Notes under the pieces: model-generated
Told to the model about the DNA's origin: nothing
The model's database searches: none
The model's input: the letters and a program-made list of their open reading frames with translations, nothing else
Shown here: in pieces, positions 1 to 9,624 of the stretch
Position numbering within the stretch: the first letter of the stretch is position 1
Layout of the letters: every line of letters begins with the position of its first letter
Position numbers and translations under genes: made by a program
Origin: Rhizobium binae
Lineage (GTDB): Bacteria > Pseudomonadota > Alphaproteobacteria > Rhizobiales > Rhizobiaceae
Reading direction: 5' to 3'
DNA length: 64,000 nt
Assembly (NCBI RefSeq): GCF_017357225.1
Contig: NZ_CP071604.1
Location: forward strand, 3,227,001 to 3,291,000

Positions 1-357
1 CGCGATTTCACCATGCATGTCGATTTCCTGCGTGTCTCGGGCAACACCCAGGTGAGCGTCGAAATCCCGGTTCACTTCACCAACGAAGCGAAGTCCCCGG
101 GCCTCAAGGTCGGCGGCGTTCTGAACATCGTCCGCCATGAAGTCGAAGTTCACTGCCCGGCCGACGCGATCCCCGAATTCTTCAGCATTGACCTCAGCGG
201 CAAGAAGATCGGCGACAGCATCCATATTTCGGAAGTCACCCTTCCGAAGGGCGTGACCCCGGTCATCGACCGCGACTTCACGATCGCGACCATCGTCGCT
301 CCGGCTGGCGGCGTCGACGAGAGCGCCGTCGAAGGTGAAGGCGAAGCCGAAGCCTGA
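1..357 (+). CDS. rplY: 50S ribosomal protein L25/Ctc, 3' part
   Basis: This is the C-terminal 118 residues of the L25/TL5/Ctc protein that binds 5S rRNA in the large ribosomal subunit. The reading frame is open from base 1, so the start lies before the window. The visible part opens at the conserved MHVDFLRV motif that joins the N-terminal L25 domain to the C-terminal TL5 beta domain, and it ends in an acidic Glu/Ala/Gly tail, typical of the long alpha-proteobacterial form (about 200 residues). A terminator follows directly. In many rhizobia rplY lies close to pth, which is found 3.4 kb downstream here. Confidence 0.93.
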   Translation, partial: RDFTMHVDFLRVSGNTQVSVEIPVHFTNEAKSPGLKVGGVLNIVRHEVEVHCPADAIPEFFSIDLSGKKIGDSIHISEVTLPKGVTPVIDRDFTIATIVAPAGGVDESAVEGEGEAEA

Positions 358-383
358 TCGCTTCGACCAATTGTAAAACATAT

Positions 384-420
384 GACCCGCCTTCCCGTGA
401 ACTGGGGAGGCGGGTTTTTC
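384..420 (+). terminator. Rho-independent terminator of rplY
   Basis: An 11-bp GC-rich stem with one G-T pair (CCCGCCTTCCC with GGGGAGGCGGG), a 7-base loop, then a run of T. It starts 27 bases after the rplY stop and separates rplY from the next gene. Confidence 0.85.
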
Positions 421-547
421 GTTGCCCGCAAGACCTCCGTTTCAGCAACATTTAACGTATTCGTGAAAGCATGCCCCGTCAGTTGCGATGAAGCCGGCCC
501 GAACGCGCGACAGCAAATATGGCCGGCCTGGGGGAGTAGACGGAACC

Positions 548-2899
548 ATGAACAATTCCGTTGAGAACAGGTTTTTTGGGATTGTTTGCGGAGCACTGCT
601 TGTTTTTGTCGCTCCTCTCTTTGTCCTCTTTCTTTTTCTCTCCTCGGAACGAGCCGACAAGGAAATACGCGACCATATCTCGGTTCTTCTTGTCGCCAAC
701 GCCCAGGCGCTGGCAAAACCCCTCTGGGACCTCGATGAAGAAAGCGTCACCCAGATCAGCGCGACGGTCGTTTCCCAGGGCGCCATCGTCAAGGTCGAGG
801 TGCGCGACCAGTCCGGTCAGCTCGACGTCAGCCAGTCCACCATTCCGCGCTCCTTCGATGGCAAGCTCGTGCAGGTGTCGCGCGCCATCATCTACAACAC
901 CATCGACGGCCCGAAGAATCTCGGCAGTATCAGCGTCTACTATCCCGCCCTCGGCCTGTTTTCCGGCCTGAAGCAGGAAGAGGTCGTCTTCATTTCGATC
1001 TTCATTTTCGCGGTTCTGACCGTTTTCGGCACCGCGCTGATCGGCAACCGCTTCTTCGTCATCCAGCCGCTGATGCGGCTGACGGCGGCGATCGAGGCCA
1101 CACGCCAGCTCGGCTCCCGCCATCATGTCGACTGGCAGTCGAACGACGAGATGGGACGGCTTGCCCACAGCTTCAACGAGATGCAGACTAAGCTCGAAAG
1201 CGAGGAGAAGGAGCTGAAGCTCGCCCATCGCCGCGCCACCGATATCTACAACCTCACTCCCGCCATGCTCTTCTCGCTCGACGAGGAAGACCGCATCACC
1301 GCCGTCAGCGACTACTGGCTGCTTGCTACCGGTTATAATCGCGCCGCCGTCATCGGCCGCAACTTCGCCGATCTCGTCACGGCAAACACCCGTGACAGGT
1401 TCGTCAATCGACGCCGGGCCGAGAGCGCCATGGCGGTTACCGTCAAGTTCGTCTGCCTGGACGGCCGCACCATGGACGTCCTTATCATGGAATCGGAAGC
1501 CGGCGCCGACGCTCACGATCGACTCTCGCTGTCGGTCATGACCGATGTGACCGAGCTCAAGGCCTCCGAGGACCGCAACCATCGCCAGGCAATCACCGAC
1601 CACCTGACCGGGCTTCTCAACCGCCAGGGTTTTGAAGCCGTGCTCGACAGCAAGATCGCCGCGGCAGACGCCGCTGGCCAGGAGCTCGCCTGCCTCTTCG
1701 TCGATCTCGATCGCTTCAAGTGGATCAACGACAATATGGGCCATGCCGCCGGCGACAGGGCGCTGGTCGAGCTGGTTGAGCGCCTGAAGACCCATCTCGC
1801 TGTCTCCGACGAGGCGGCCCGTCTCGGCGGCGACGAGTTCGCCATCCTGCTGCCGGCGAAGGACGCCGGAAGGCGAGCCAAGGCAATGTGCGAGCAGATC
1901 GCCTCCATCTTCGAAACCCCATTCGCCCCGGATATGCATCTCAGCGCATCGATCGGGATCGCCATCTATCCGCACCATGCCGCGACCGCGGCCGAATTGC
2001 TGCAGAAATCCGACATGGCGATGTATGCCAAGAAACGCGACGGCAAGAATGGCGCGCAACTCTTCGACAATGCCATGCTCGACCGCGCCCGCAGCCGCGC
2101 CGAAATCGAGGCCAATATCGAATTCGGCCTCGTCGACAACTGGTTCGAGGCTTTCCTGCAGCCGATCGTCAACTTGAACGGCCGCAGCATTGCCGGCTTC
2201 GAAGCGCTGATGCGTCTCAGCCACCCGCAGAAGGGCCTGATGCCGCCGGCCGAGATCATCAGCGTCGCCGAAGAGACCGGAAAAATCGTTCGCGTCGGCA
2301 ACATCATCATGGAGAAGGCGATCGCCAATCTCGCGAAGATTTCCCGCATTTCAGGCATGCAGGATACCTATCTCGCCATCAATTTCTCGCCGTTGCAGTT
2401 CGAGCCGGCGTTACCGGCCCGGCTTGCCGCCATTGTCGGCCGTCACGGCATCCGCCCCGAACGCATCGTCGTCGAGATCACCGAAGCCGTGCTGATGCAC
2501 GACAATCCTGATATTCGCATGATCGTCACCGAGCTTCGCCAATTCGGCTGCCGCATCGCGCTCGACGATTTCGGCACCGGCTATTCGTCACTGAGCTATC
2601 TCAACCGCTTCCCTGTCGATATCATCAAGATCGACCAATCCTTCACGCGCGCTATCAACGACGGCGACGATGACGTGCGACTTAGGAGCCGCATGCTGAT
2701 CGAAGGCATAACGACCCTGTCCCACAAGATGAACTGCACCGTAATCGCCGAGGGCATTGAGACCGAAGAGGAATGCCGCACGCTCCACCAGATGGGGCTG
2801 GACTATGGCCAGGGATATCTCTTCCATCGCCCGCAGCACGCAGCCAAGCTCATCGAGGAACTGATGACCCCGCAATCGGCCGTCGCACGCGCCTCGTAA
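548..2899 (+). CDS. Membrane GGDEF-EAL cyclic-di-GMP protein with HAMP and PAS-like domains
   Basis: A 783-residue inner-membrane protein expected to make and/or break cyclic di-GMP. Order: membrane helix about 7-33, periplasmic loop, second helix about 146-167, HAMP about 170-220, a PAS-like region about 235-340, a GGDEF domain (intact GGDEF at 427-431) and an EAL domain (EAL at 552-554, DDFGTGYSS and later Glu motifs present). Both active sites look intact. The RxxD inhibitory site expected five residues before GGDEF is AVSD here, so product inhibition may be absent. The ATG at 548 is chosen over 488 because GGGGGAG lies about 10 bases upstream and a hydrophobic helix follows at once. The signal sensed is unknown. 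Confidence 0.92.
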   Translation: MNNSVENRFFGIVCGALLVFVAPLFVLFLFLSSERADKEIRDHISVLLVANAQALAKPLWDLDEESVTQISATVVSQGAIVKVEVRDQSGQLDVSQSTIPRSFDGKLVQVSRAIIYNTIDGPKNLGSISVYYPALGLFSGLKQEEVVFISIFIFAVLTVFGTALIGNRFFVIQPLMRLTAAIEATRQLGSRHHVDWQSNDEMGRLAHSFNEMQTKLESEEKELKLAHRRATDIYNLTPAMLFSLDEEDRITAVSDYWLLATGYNRAAVIGRNFADLVTANTRDRFVNRRRAESAMAVTVKFVCLDGRTMDVLIMESEAGADAHDRLSLSVMTDVTELKASEDRNHRQAITDHLTGLLNRQGFEAVLDSKIAAADAAGQELACLFVDLDRFKWINDNMGHAAGDRALVELVERLKTHLAVSDEAARLGGDEFAILLPAKDAGRRAKAMCEQIASIFETPFAPDMHLSASIGIAIYPHHAATAAELLQKSDMAMYAKKRDGKNGAQLFDNAMLDRARSRAEIEANIEFGLVDNWFEAFLQPIVNLNGRSIAGFEALMRLSHPQKGLMPPAEIISVAEETGKIVRVGNIIMEKAIANLAKISRISGMQDTYLAINFSPLQFEPALPARLAAIVGRHGIRPERIVVEITEAVLMHDNPDIRMIVTELRQFGCRIALDDFGTGYSSLSYLNRFPVDIIKIDQSFTRAINDGDDDVRLRSRMLIEGITTLSHKMNCTVIAEGIETEEECRTLHQMGLDYGQGYLFHRPQHAAKLIEELMTPQSAVARAS

Positions 2900-2923
2900 A
2901 CGAAGAACGAAGGAGATGATCCG

Positions 2924-3637
2924 ATGAAAAAGCTCCTGCTTCTCGCATGCCTGGCGCTGCCCTGCGCCGCCCATGCGCAGACGATCAATTTCACAACCGA
3001 GGACTACGCTCCCTTCAACTATCGTGAAGGCAAGGTGATCAAGGGCGCGACAGTCGAACAGGTCGAAAAGGTGATGGCCGCGATCGGCGTCGACTATACG
3101 ATCGAGGTCATGCCTTGGGCTCGCGCCTATGGCCTTGCCCGCACGGCGCCGATGACCTGCGTTTTCGCCACAGCCCACAACAGCGAGCGCGATCCGCTGT
3201 TCAAGTGGATCGAGCCGCTGCTCGTCGACCGCAATATCCTGATCACCCGCAAGGGCTCGGGCGTCACCGCCAGCAATCTGGACGAGGCGAAGAAATATAC
3301 GGTCGGCACCCAGCGCGAGGACTATACCGAGACGATCTTGAAGGATAAGGGCTTCTCGAAACTCGATGTCGCCAGCGATTTCAACGCGACGCTGCGCAAG
3401 CTGCTCAGCGGCCGTATCGACATGATGCCGATCTCGGAGCTCTATTTCGACAAGCTCAAGGCCGACCAGCCGGTAGAGATGGTAACGGTGCTCTCCGCCC
3501 AGCCGATGGGCATCGCTTGCGAGAAGAGCTTTCCGGACGATCTGCGCGCCAAGATGCAGGCCGCCCTCGACAAGCTCATCGCCGATGGCGATCAGAACCA
3601 GATCTTCCTGAGATACGGCATGAACCTCTCGGAATGA
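2924..3637 (+). CDS. Periplasmic solute-binding protein, family 3 (amino-acid type)
   Basis: A 237-residue protein with a clear signal peptide (MKKLLLLACLALPCAAHAQ, cleavage after AHA) and the bacterial family 3 solute-binding fold (opening TINFTTEDYAPFNY). A strong ribosome site (AAGGAGATG) precedes the ATG. It lies 24 bases after the GGDEF-EAL gene and is probably cotranscribed with it. No permease or ATPase gene is adjacent, so it may be a sensor partner for the cyclic-di-GMP protein rather than a transporter subunit; that role is inference. The ligand cannot be named. Confidence 0.85.
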   Translation: MKKLLLLACLALPCAAHAQTINFTTEDYAPFNYREGKVIKGATVEQVEKVMAAIGVDYTIEVMPWARAYGLARTAPMTCVFATAHNSERDPLFKWIEPLLVDRNILITRKGSGVTASNLDEAKKYTVGTQREDYTETILKDKGFSKLDVASDFNATLRKLLSGRIDMMPISELYFDKLKADQPVEMVTVLSAQPMGIACEKSFPDDLRAKMQAALDKLIADGDQNQIFLRYGMNLSE

Positions 3638-3726
3638 CGCTGCCGGCGGATCTGCCCTTTCCGCTTGACTTTGCTCTCGTTTCCGGGTGGTGAACCTCGG
3701 AAAAGCTTAAGTGAGGACGACAGGTC

Positions 3727-4458
3727 ATGCTGATCATCGCGGGTCTTGGCAATCCAGGCGGCAAATATGCCGGCAACCGCCACAATATCGGCTTCATGGC
3801 AGTCGACGCCATCCATCGGCGCCACAGCTTCTCGCCCTGGTCGAAGAAGTTCAAGGCCGAGATCGCCGAGGGCGAGCTCGGCGGCGAGAAAGTGCTGCTG
3901 ATCAAGCCGCAGACCTACATGAACCTCTCCGGCGAGGCGGTCGGCGAAGCGATGCGCTTTTATAAGCTCCAACCCGCCGACCTCGTCGCAATCTACGACG
4001 AGCTCGACCTTCCCCCGGGCAAGGCCCGGCTGAAGACCGGCGGCGGCCATGGTGGCCACAACGGCATCAGGTCTCTGGACGCCCATTGCGGCAAGGAGTA
4101 CCGGCGGCTGCGCCTCGGCATCGGCCATCCCGGCGTCAAGGAAATGGTGCAGAACCATGTGCTCGGCGATTTCGCCAAGGCCGACAGGGACTGGCTGGAG
4201 CCGCTGCTCGACACGCTGGCCGACAATGCCGAGATGCTGGTGCGGAATGAGGATTCGCAGCTGATGAACAAGATCGCGCTGGCGCTCGGCAGTACGGCCG
4301 AGGAGGAAAAGCCGCGGAAGGAAGGCAAGGAGAGCGACAAAAGGTCGACCGGCCAGTCGCATATCCGCCAGGCCCGCAATCACAATCAGCCGAAGCTGCC
4401 GGCCACTGGCCCGATGGCCGAGATGCTGAAGAAGATATTCGGCAACAAGGGAGAATGA
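3727..4458 (+). CDS. pth: Peptidyl-tRNA hydrolase
   Basis: Releases peptides from peptidyl-tRNA that drops off ribosomes. The N-terminus has the family motif [18 protein letters not shown] with catalytic His19, the [10 protein letters not shown] motif, and the [12 protein letters not shown] motif. At 243 residues it is about 50 longer than the E. coli enzyme, because of a charged Lys/Glu-rich C-terminal tail (from about residue 190) that ends in a conserved-looking [10 protein letters not shown] segment. Its stop overlaps the ATG of the next, frameshifted gene (ATGA at 4455), so the two were translationally coupled. Confidence 0.96.
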   Translation: MLIIAGLGNPGGKYAGNRHNIGFMAVDAIHRRHSFSPWSKKFKAEIAEGELGGEKVLLIKPQTYMNLSGEAVGEAMRFYKLQPADLVAIYDELDLPPGKARLKTGGGHGGHNGIRSLDAHCGKEYRRLRLGIGHPGVKEMVQNHVLGDFAKADRDWLEPLLDTLADNAEMLVRNEDSQLMNKIALALGSTAEEEKPRKEGKESDKRSTGQSHIRQARNHNQPKLPATGPMAEMLKKIFGNKGE

Positions 4459-4903
4459 GGCCGGATTTCGCCATCCACCCCGCAGCCGCTGGCGATCTCT
4501 CGGGGTTGATGGCCCTCTACCGGCATTTGAACCCGGCCGATCCGCTCCTCGACGACATGACCGCCGAGAAGCGCTTCTCGACCGTCCTTGCGCAGCCCTG
4601 CATGACCGTCTTGACGGGCTTTACCCGTGATATCGCCGTCGCCACGTGACCCTCGTCATCGTGCCGAACCTGACGCGGGGCGGCGCTTCCTATGCGCTCC
4701 TCGAAAATGTCGTCACCCATGCCGACCACCGCCGGCGCGGCTATGCCGGAGCCGTCATCGGCCATGCGGTGACCGAGGCCTGGAAGGCCGGCTGCTACAA
4801 GGTGATGCTGCTGACCGGCTCCAAGAACCCGGCGACGCTGCGCTTCTATGAGAATTGCGGCTTCCTGCAGGACAAGACCGGCTTTAAAATCGGCCGGCCC
4901 TGA
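4455..4903 (+). pseudogene. GNAT acetyltransferase broken by a one-base frameshift
   Basis: The first 64 codons encode the start of a GNAT N-acetyltransferase (acetyl-CoA dependent) and end at a TGA at 4647-4649. The rest of the domain continues in the next frame from about 4650: LVIVPNLTRGG, then the acetyl-CoA loop HADHRRRGYAGA and the closing NPATLRFYENCGF. Restoring one base near ACGTGACCCTC gives one continuous protein of about 149 residues. Everything else in the domain is intact, so this is either a very recent mutation or a sequencing error. It is coupled to pth by an ATGA overlap. Confidence 0.85.
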
Positions 4904-4928
4904 GCCTTGAGCATGTCCCGGCGCTCGC

Positions 4929-5240
4929 CTACTCCTCGGGCTCCGTCGTGAACATCAACGGAAAGCCCATCTCCTTGGCAAGATCGATGCCCTCTTTGGC
5001 CTTGGTCTCGGCAATGTCCTTGGCGCAGACCACGACCACGCAGGAGCCGAGCTTATGCGCCGTCATCATTACCCGGTAGCCGGTCTCCTCGCTCATGCGG
5101 AAGACGACCTTCAGGATCACGATGACGAATTCGCGCGGCGTATAATCGTCGTTGACGAGGATGACCTTATAGAGCTTCGGCTTGTCCAGCTTTGGCTTCA
5201 CCTTGGTCTTCGGCTTTAGGACAACGTCGTTGTCACTCAT
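4929..5240 (-). CDS. clpS2: ATP-dependent Clp protease adaptor ClpS2
   Basis: A 103-residue adaptor that hands N-degron substrates to ClpA. The ClpS core is complete: KLYKVILVNDDYTPREFVIVIL, then the MTAHKLGS helix and CAKDIAETKA. The KPKTKVKPKLDKPK basic lead-in and the FTTEPEE end match the second rhizobial/Agrobacterium paralogue (ClpS2) as I remember it, not the longer ClpS1. ATG 5240 (MSDND) is preferred; an upstream in-frame ATG at 5264 is possible. It is transcribed towards, and convergent with, the acetyltransferase remnant. Confidence 0.9.
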   Translation of the reverse strand: MSDNDVVLKPKTKVKPKLDKPKLYKVILVNDDYTPREFVIVILKVVFRMSEETGYRVMMTAHKLGSCVVVVCAKDIAETKAKEGIDLAKEMGFPLMFTTEPEE

Positions 5241-5564
5241 CGGAAATCCACCCGTTGATGACATGGTCAGGAATCTTCAAAACAACTAATCATTATCGAT
5301 GACGAATTTTCGACGGTGCACTGTGGCTGCCCGCCTCGATCGGGAGGGAATTGGCCGCCGAGTTGAGGCCGGATCATTGCGGCCGGCAGGCGCGACCAGG
5401 CTCTGACGAATCCGCACTGCATCGAAATTGCGATCACGTTCGAAAATAGGCCGGCAGCGTTCCTTGGGCAAGTGAGCAACGTTAAAGGCTCGCTAAGACT
5501 TGACCACATTGCTCCTTTATCCCATAGGCACCAGCAAGAAATTCAAGAACAGCAGGTTTTAGCC
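5241..5564. other. Intergenic region between clpS2 and ychF
   Basis: This 324-base gap separates two divergent genes and must hold both promoters. A possible ychF promoter lies at 5499-5527. I see no convincing coding sequence, RNA gene or strong hairpin in the rest. Confidence 0.5.
5499..5527 (+). promoter_or_regulatory. Possible ychF promoter
   Basis: CTTGAC at 5499-5504 matches the alpha-proteobacterial -35 exactly. A 17-base spacer leads to CCATAG, only a partial match to the CTATAT -10. It sits 38 bases ahead of the ychF ATG. Confidence 0.35.
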
Positions 5565-6668
<1,104 letters not shown>

Positions 6669-6687
6669 ATAAAAGAGCGCTGTCGCC

Positions 6688-7761
6688 TTAACCCGGCGGC
6701 AGCCTGTTCTCGATGGCCGGCGGCAATGCCCTGAGCACCAGCCGGCGAAGCGGCATCCAGCCAGTGCCGATGATCAAGACGATCGCGCCGACGATAATGA
6801 GCGTCGTGAAGATGTACGTGTTGACCGTGGCGCTTCCCTGCCGGAAGACGCTGAAAATCGCAACGCCGAGCGACAGCAGCCCCGAGGTGACGAAGGCGCG
6901 CCGGTCGATGACGAGGCCGATCAGCATCAGCACCGCCACCGTCGCGACGACCACGGGCGTCCGGGCCGACATGTTCGCCAGGTCGAAGATACGGCCGCCT
7001 TCTCCGAAAGACATGAGGGAAACGCTGCTGTAAAGCAGCGCCGGCGCCGCGCCGAGATGCAGCCAGAACGCAATATCCGAGCGCGTGGTCCGGCGCAGCC
7101 GATCGCCGAGATCGAAATAGAGTGCCGTGGCGAAGAGGCCGAGCGCGCAAATAAGGGCGATCGCCGCCAGCAGAGCAAGATGATCGACGAAGAATTCCGG
7201 ATTGCCGCTTAGCCATTGCACCAGGCGCAACAGCAGGGTGAGTGCCAAGGCAAGCGTCGACATGATGGCAAGCGCCAGCGACAAGGGCACGCGATAGCGG
7301 GCATAATAGATGCCGAGAAGCACCGGGAAGCCGGCAACGAACTGCGTCAGCCCTGCCCCGATTTCGGAGGTCCACGGCGTGAAGACGCGGGACATCAGCA
7401 AGAATGTCCAGCAGAACAGGGCGATCGTCAGGCTGACGGCCGGCAAGGCGAGCCGCTGGCGGCGCACCAGGATTTCCGAAAGGACTAGGATCGCGGGCGG
7501 CACGGCATAAAGCGGCGCAAGCCCCCAGAGTCCGACGAGCGCGACGACGACGCCGATGGTGATCAGCACGTCGTGGAAACCGCGCACGAAGCGCGGCGTC
7601 TCCGTATCCGACCAAGCCTGCTCTTCGGCTGCCGGTGCAGGCTGCGGCTCGATGACAGCCACGCCGCGCTCGATCAGGAAGGGCAGAAGCCGCCCGCCCG
7701 CCTCCGGCGAAATCAGCCCCTGGCGCACCGCCTCGTCGAGTATCGACCTCAGTTCCGTCAT
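6688..7761 (-). CDS. DUF2157 multi-pass membrane protein
   Basis: A 357-residue integral membrane protein of unknown function. The cytoplasmic N-terminus (about 1-80) carries the DUF2157 pattern (helical region with the GLISPEAGGRLLPFL segment), followed by about ten hydrophobic segments from about residue 90 to the end, where the closing LRRLVLRALPPAIENRLPPG lies. It is a single gene, convergent with ychF and divergent from the MaoC-type pair. Nothing indicates a substrate. Confidence 0.8.
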   Translation of the reverse strand: MTELRSILDEAVRQGLISPEAGGRLLPFLIERGVAVIEPQPAPAAEEQAWSDTETPRFVRGFHDVLITIGVVVALVGLWGLAPLYAVPPAILVLSEILVRRQRLALPAVSLTIALFCWTFLLMSRVFTPWTSEIGAGLTQFVAGFPVLLGIYYARYRVPLSLALAIMSTLALALTLLLRLVQWLSGNPEFFVDHLALLAAIALICALGLFATALYFDLGDRLRRTTRSDIAFWLHLGAAPALLYSSVSLMSFGEGGRIFDLANMSARTPVVVATVAVLMLIGLVIDRRAFVTSGLLSLGVAIFSVFRQGSATVNTYIFTTLIIVGAIVLIIGTGWMPLRRLVLRALPPAIENRLPPG

Positions 7762-7841
7762 GCCGGTTTATCTCCCCGGAATCATTGAGCCTGCGCGGAT
7801 GCTATTGTAAGCATGGTGCACTGCATATGGCGGAGGAGCGA

Positions 7842-8330
7842 ATGTCGGCAGAAAAGCTTTCCTTCGAGGATTTTGAGCCCGGTCGCCGCTTTCCCCTCGG
7901 CCCGAAGCTGGTGAGCGCCGGGGAGATTATCGAATTCGCGCGGGAATTCGACCCGCAGCCGATGCATCTCGACGAGGCTGCCGGCCGCGCCAGCATTCTC
8001 GGCGGTCTTGCCGCCTCCGGCTGGCATACGTCCGCGATGCTAATGCGCATGATGGCCGACAGTTACATCCTGAACGCGCTCTGCGAGGGGGCGCCCGGCA
8101 TCGATCTGATGGAATGGCGAAAGCCGGTGCTTTCAGGCGACACGCTGCAGGGTCACTCGACCGTGCTGGAAGCCCGGCCGATGCGCTCACGTCCTGGCAT
8201 CGGCATCGCCAAGTTCCGCCACGAGGTGGAAAATCAGCGCGGCGAGCTTGTCTGTCTCTCGGAAAATTCGGTCATGATCCGCATGCGCCCTATCCCAGGC
8301 ATCATCGTGAAGCCGGAGAGTACAGCATGA
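7842..8330 (+). CDS. MaoC-type hot-dog dehydratase (first of pair)
   Basis: A 162-residue single-domain hot-dog protein of the MaoC/R-hydratase family. It carries the family helix motif EFAREFDPQPMHLDEAA with the catalytic-type Asp and His, followed by FGGL-like LGGLAASGWHTSA. The family usually hydrates trans-2-enoyl-CoA, but the substrate here is unknown. ATG 7842 is chosen because GGAGGAG lies five bases upstream; upstream in-frame ATGs (7827, 7785) exist. Its stop overlaps the next ATG (ATGA), and the two proteins are homologous, so they probably form a heterodimer. Confidence 0.85.
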   Translation: MSAEKLSFEDFEPGRRFPLGPKLVSAGEIIEFAREFDPQPMHLDEAAGRASILGGLAASGWHTSAMLMRMMADSYILNALCEGAPGIDLMEWRKPVLSGDTLQGHSTVLEARPMRSRPGIGIAKFRHEVENQRGELVCLSENSVMIRMRPIPGIIVKPESTA

Positions 8331-8794
8331 GAATGTCTGAACTTTACGCCGTTGGCGAAAAGGCGGAGATCGGCAGCTACGCCTTCACCGAGGAAAACAT
8401 CATCGACTTCGCGACGCGCTACGATCCGCAGCGCTTTCACGTCGATAAGGAAGCCGCCAAAGGAACCCTGTTCGGTGGCCTTTGCGCTTCGGGCTGGCAC
8501 ACCACCGCCGCCTGGATGCGAACCTTCCTCGCCTTCTGGAAAAGTCAGAGCGTCGCCCTCGCGCAAAGAGGGCTGACGGCGCCGAACCTCGGTCCTTCGC
8601 CGGGCTTCCAGAAACTGCAATGGCTGCGGCCCGTCTTCCCGGACGACGTCGTGACCTACTCCGTCGCCCTCCTCTCCAGCCGGCCGCTCGCGTCGCGGCC
8701 GGGCTGGCACCTCAACACCATCCTGTGCGAAGGCGTCAATCAAAACGGCGATCCCGTCATGCGCTTCGAAAGCGGCGTGCTGGAATTCGACTGA
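8327..8794 (+). CDS. MaoC-type hot-dog dehydratase (second of pair)
   Basis: A 155-residue paralogue of the preceding gene with the same core: DFATRYDPQRFHVDKEAA then FGGLCASGWHTTA. The start overlaps the upstream stop by four bases (ATGA), indicating coupled translation and likely equal amounts. The tandem arrangement of two related hot-dog proteins suggests a two-subunit hydratase, although both copies keep the Asp/His pair. A second ATG two codons in (8333) is possible. Confidence 0.85.
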   Translation: MRMSELYAVGEKAEIGSYAFTEENIIDFATRYDPQRFHVDKEAAKGTLFGGLCASGWHTTAAWMRTFLAFWKSQSVALAQRGLTAPNLGPSPGFQKLQWLRPVFPDDVVTYSVALLSSRPLASRPGWHLNTILCEGVNQNGDPVMRFESGVLEFD

Positions 8795-8817
8795 CGCCAC
8801 CGGCACTGGATGCGGGC

Positions 8818-9360
8818 TCAGTGCCCGGAGAATTCGACCAGCGTGTGCACTTTGACGCCGAGCTCTTCCAGCTTCCTGCGGCCGCCGAGGTCGGGCAGAT
8901 CGATGACGAAGCAAGCGCCGACCACCTCCGCGCCGATCTGGCGCAGAAGCTGGGTGGCACCGACAGCCGTGCCGCCGGTGGCGATCAGATCGTCGACCAG
9001 GATCACCTTCTCGCCGGGCTCGATCGCATCACGATGCATCTCCATCTCGTCCACGCCATATTCCAGGCTGTAGGCGATGCGCACCGTATCGTGCGGCAGT
9101 TTGCCCTTCTTGCGGATCGGCACGAATCCCGAGGAAAGCTGATGTGCCACTGCCCCACCGAGAATGAAGCCGCGCGCCTCCATGCCGGCGATCTTGTCGA
9201 TCTTCGTGCCGGCATAGGGCTGCACCAGTTCATCGACCGCCCGGCGGAAGGCGCGGGGATTGCCTAGCAGCGTGGTGATGTCGCGGAAAATGATTCCGGG
9301 CTTCGGATAGTCGGGGATGGAACGGATGCTGGCTGCGAGCTCCGACGTCGTATTGTCCAT
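8818..9360 (-). CDS. apt: Adenine phosphoribosyltransferase
   Basis: A 180-residue purine-salvage enzyme making AMP from adenine and PRPP. The PRPP-binding signature [14 protein letters not shown] is intact, as are [11 protein letters not shown] near the N-terminus and [14 protein letters not shown]. The length equals that of bacterial Apt. ATG 9360 ([11 protein letters not shown]) fits; the frame is open upstream but shows no similarity to the family. It lies downstream of the petABC cluster on the same strand but is separated from petC by a terminator and 264 bases. Confidence 0.96.
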   Translation of the reverse strand: MDNTTSELAASIRSIPDYPKPGIIFRDITTLLGNPRAFRRAVDELVQPYAGTKIDKIAGMEARGFILGGAVAHQLSSGFVPIRKKGKLPHDTVRIAYSLEYGVDEMEMHRDAIEPGEKVILVDDLIATGGTAVGATQLLRQIGAEVVGACFVIDLPDLGGRRKLEELGVKVHTLVEFSGH

Positions 9361-9404
9361 GAAAAGTCCATATCTGCGAGGGCATGAAACGGCCCGCACC
9401 CTAC

Positions 9405-9447
9405 TGCATAATTCCTCAAATCGAAATCGATTCAGGGATAAAATAAT
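9405..9447. repeat. Degenerate rhizobial intergenic palindromic element
   Basis: The segment TGCATAATTCCTCAAATCGA, AATCGATTCAGGGATAAAAT and AATC resembles an imperfect palindrome (ATAATTCCTTAAATCG... CGATTTAAGGATAAAATTAT) that I remember as recurring between genes in Rhizobium. Here the arms have several mismatches. The identification is from memory, and only one copy was noticed in this window. Confidence 0.4.
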
Positions 9448-9576
9448 CCGGCGGTGTAAGGCGCTAAGGCGCCCTTTGCGCGTTAGAAAGGACGCGCGCC
9501 GCTGAGACGCATGACGCTTGGCGCACGAGCGGCTTTCGACAAGGATACCTCGGTGAGCCCATGGGGTCGCCTGCAA

Positions 9577-9607
9577 CAAAAAAGGCGGCCCGTGAGCCGC
9601 CTTTCGA
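9577..9607 (-). terminator. Rho-independent terminator of petABC
   Basis: On the minus strand AAAGGCGGC, a TCACGG-type loop, GCCGCCTTT and a T run form a strong hairpin about 20 bases after the petC stop, ending the bc1 operon. Confidence 0.9.
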
Positions 9608-9624
9608 ATTCAGACAAGGAAGGC

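Noticed and set aside
479..2224. Long minus-strand open frame across the GGDEF-EAL gene
   Set aside because: Typical high-GC shadow frame: it lies opposite a gene with clear domains and has no similarity of its own. The same applies to the long minus-strand frames opposite the moxR operon, trpE(G), leuA and ychF.
8818..9360. Riboswitch ahead of apt or hemF
   Set aside because: No purine aptamer core or cobalamin box was recognised in the upstream sequences.
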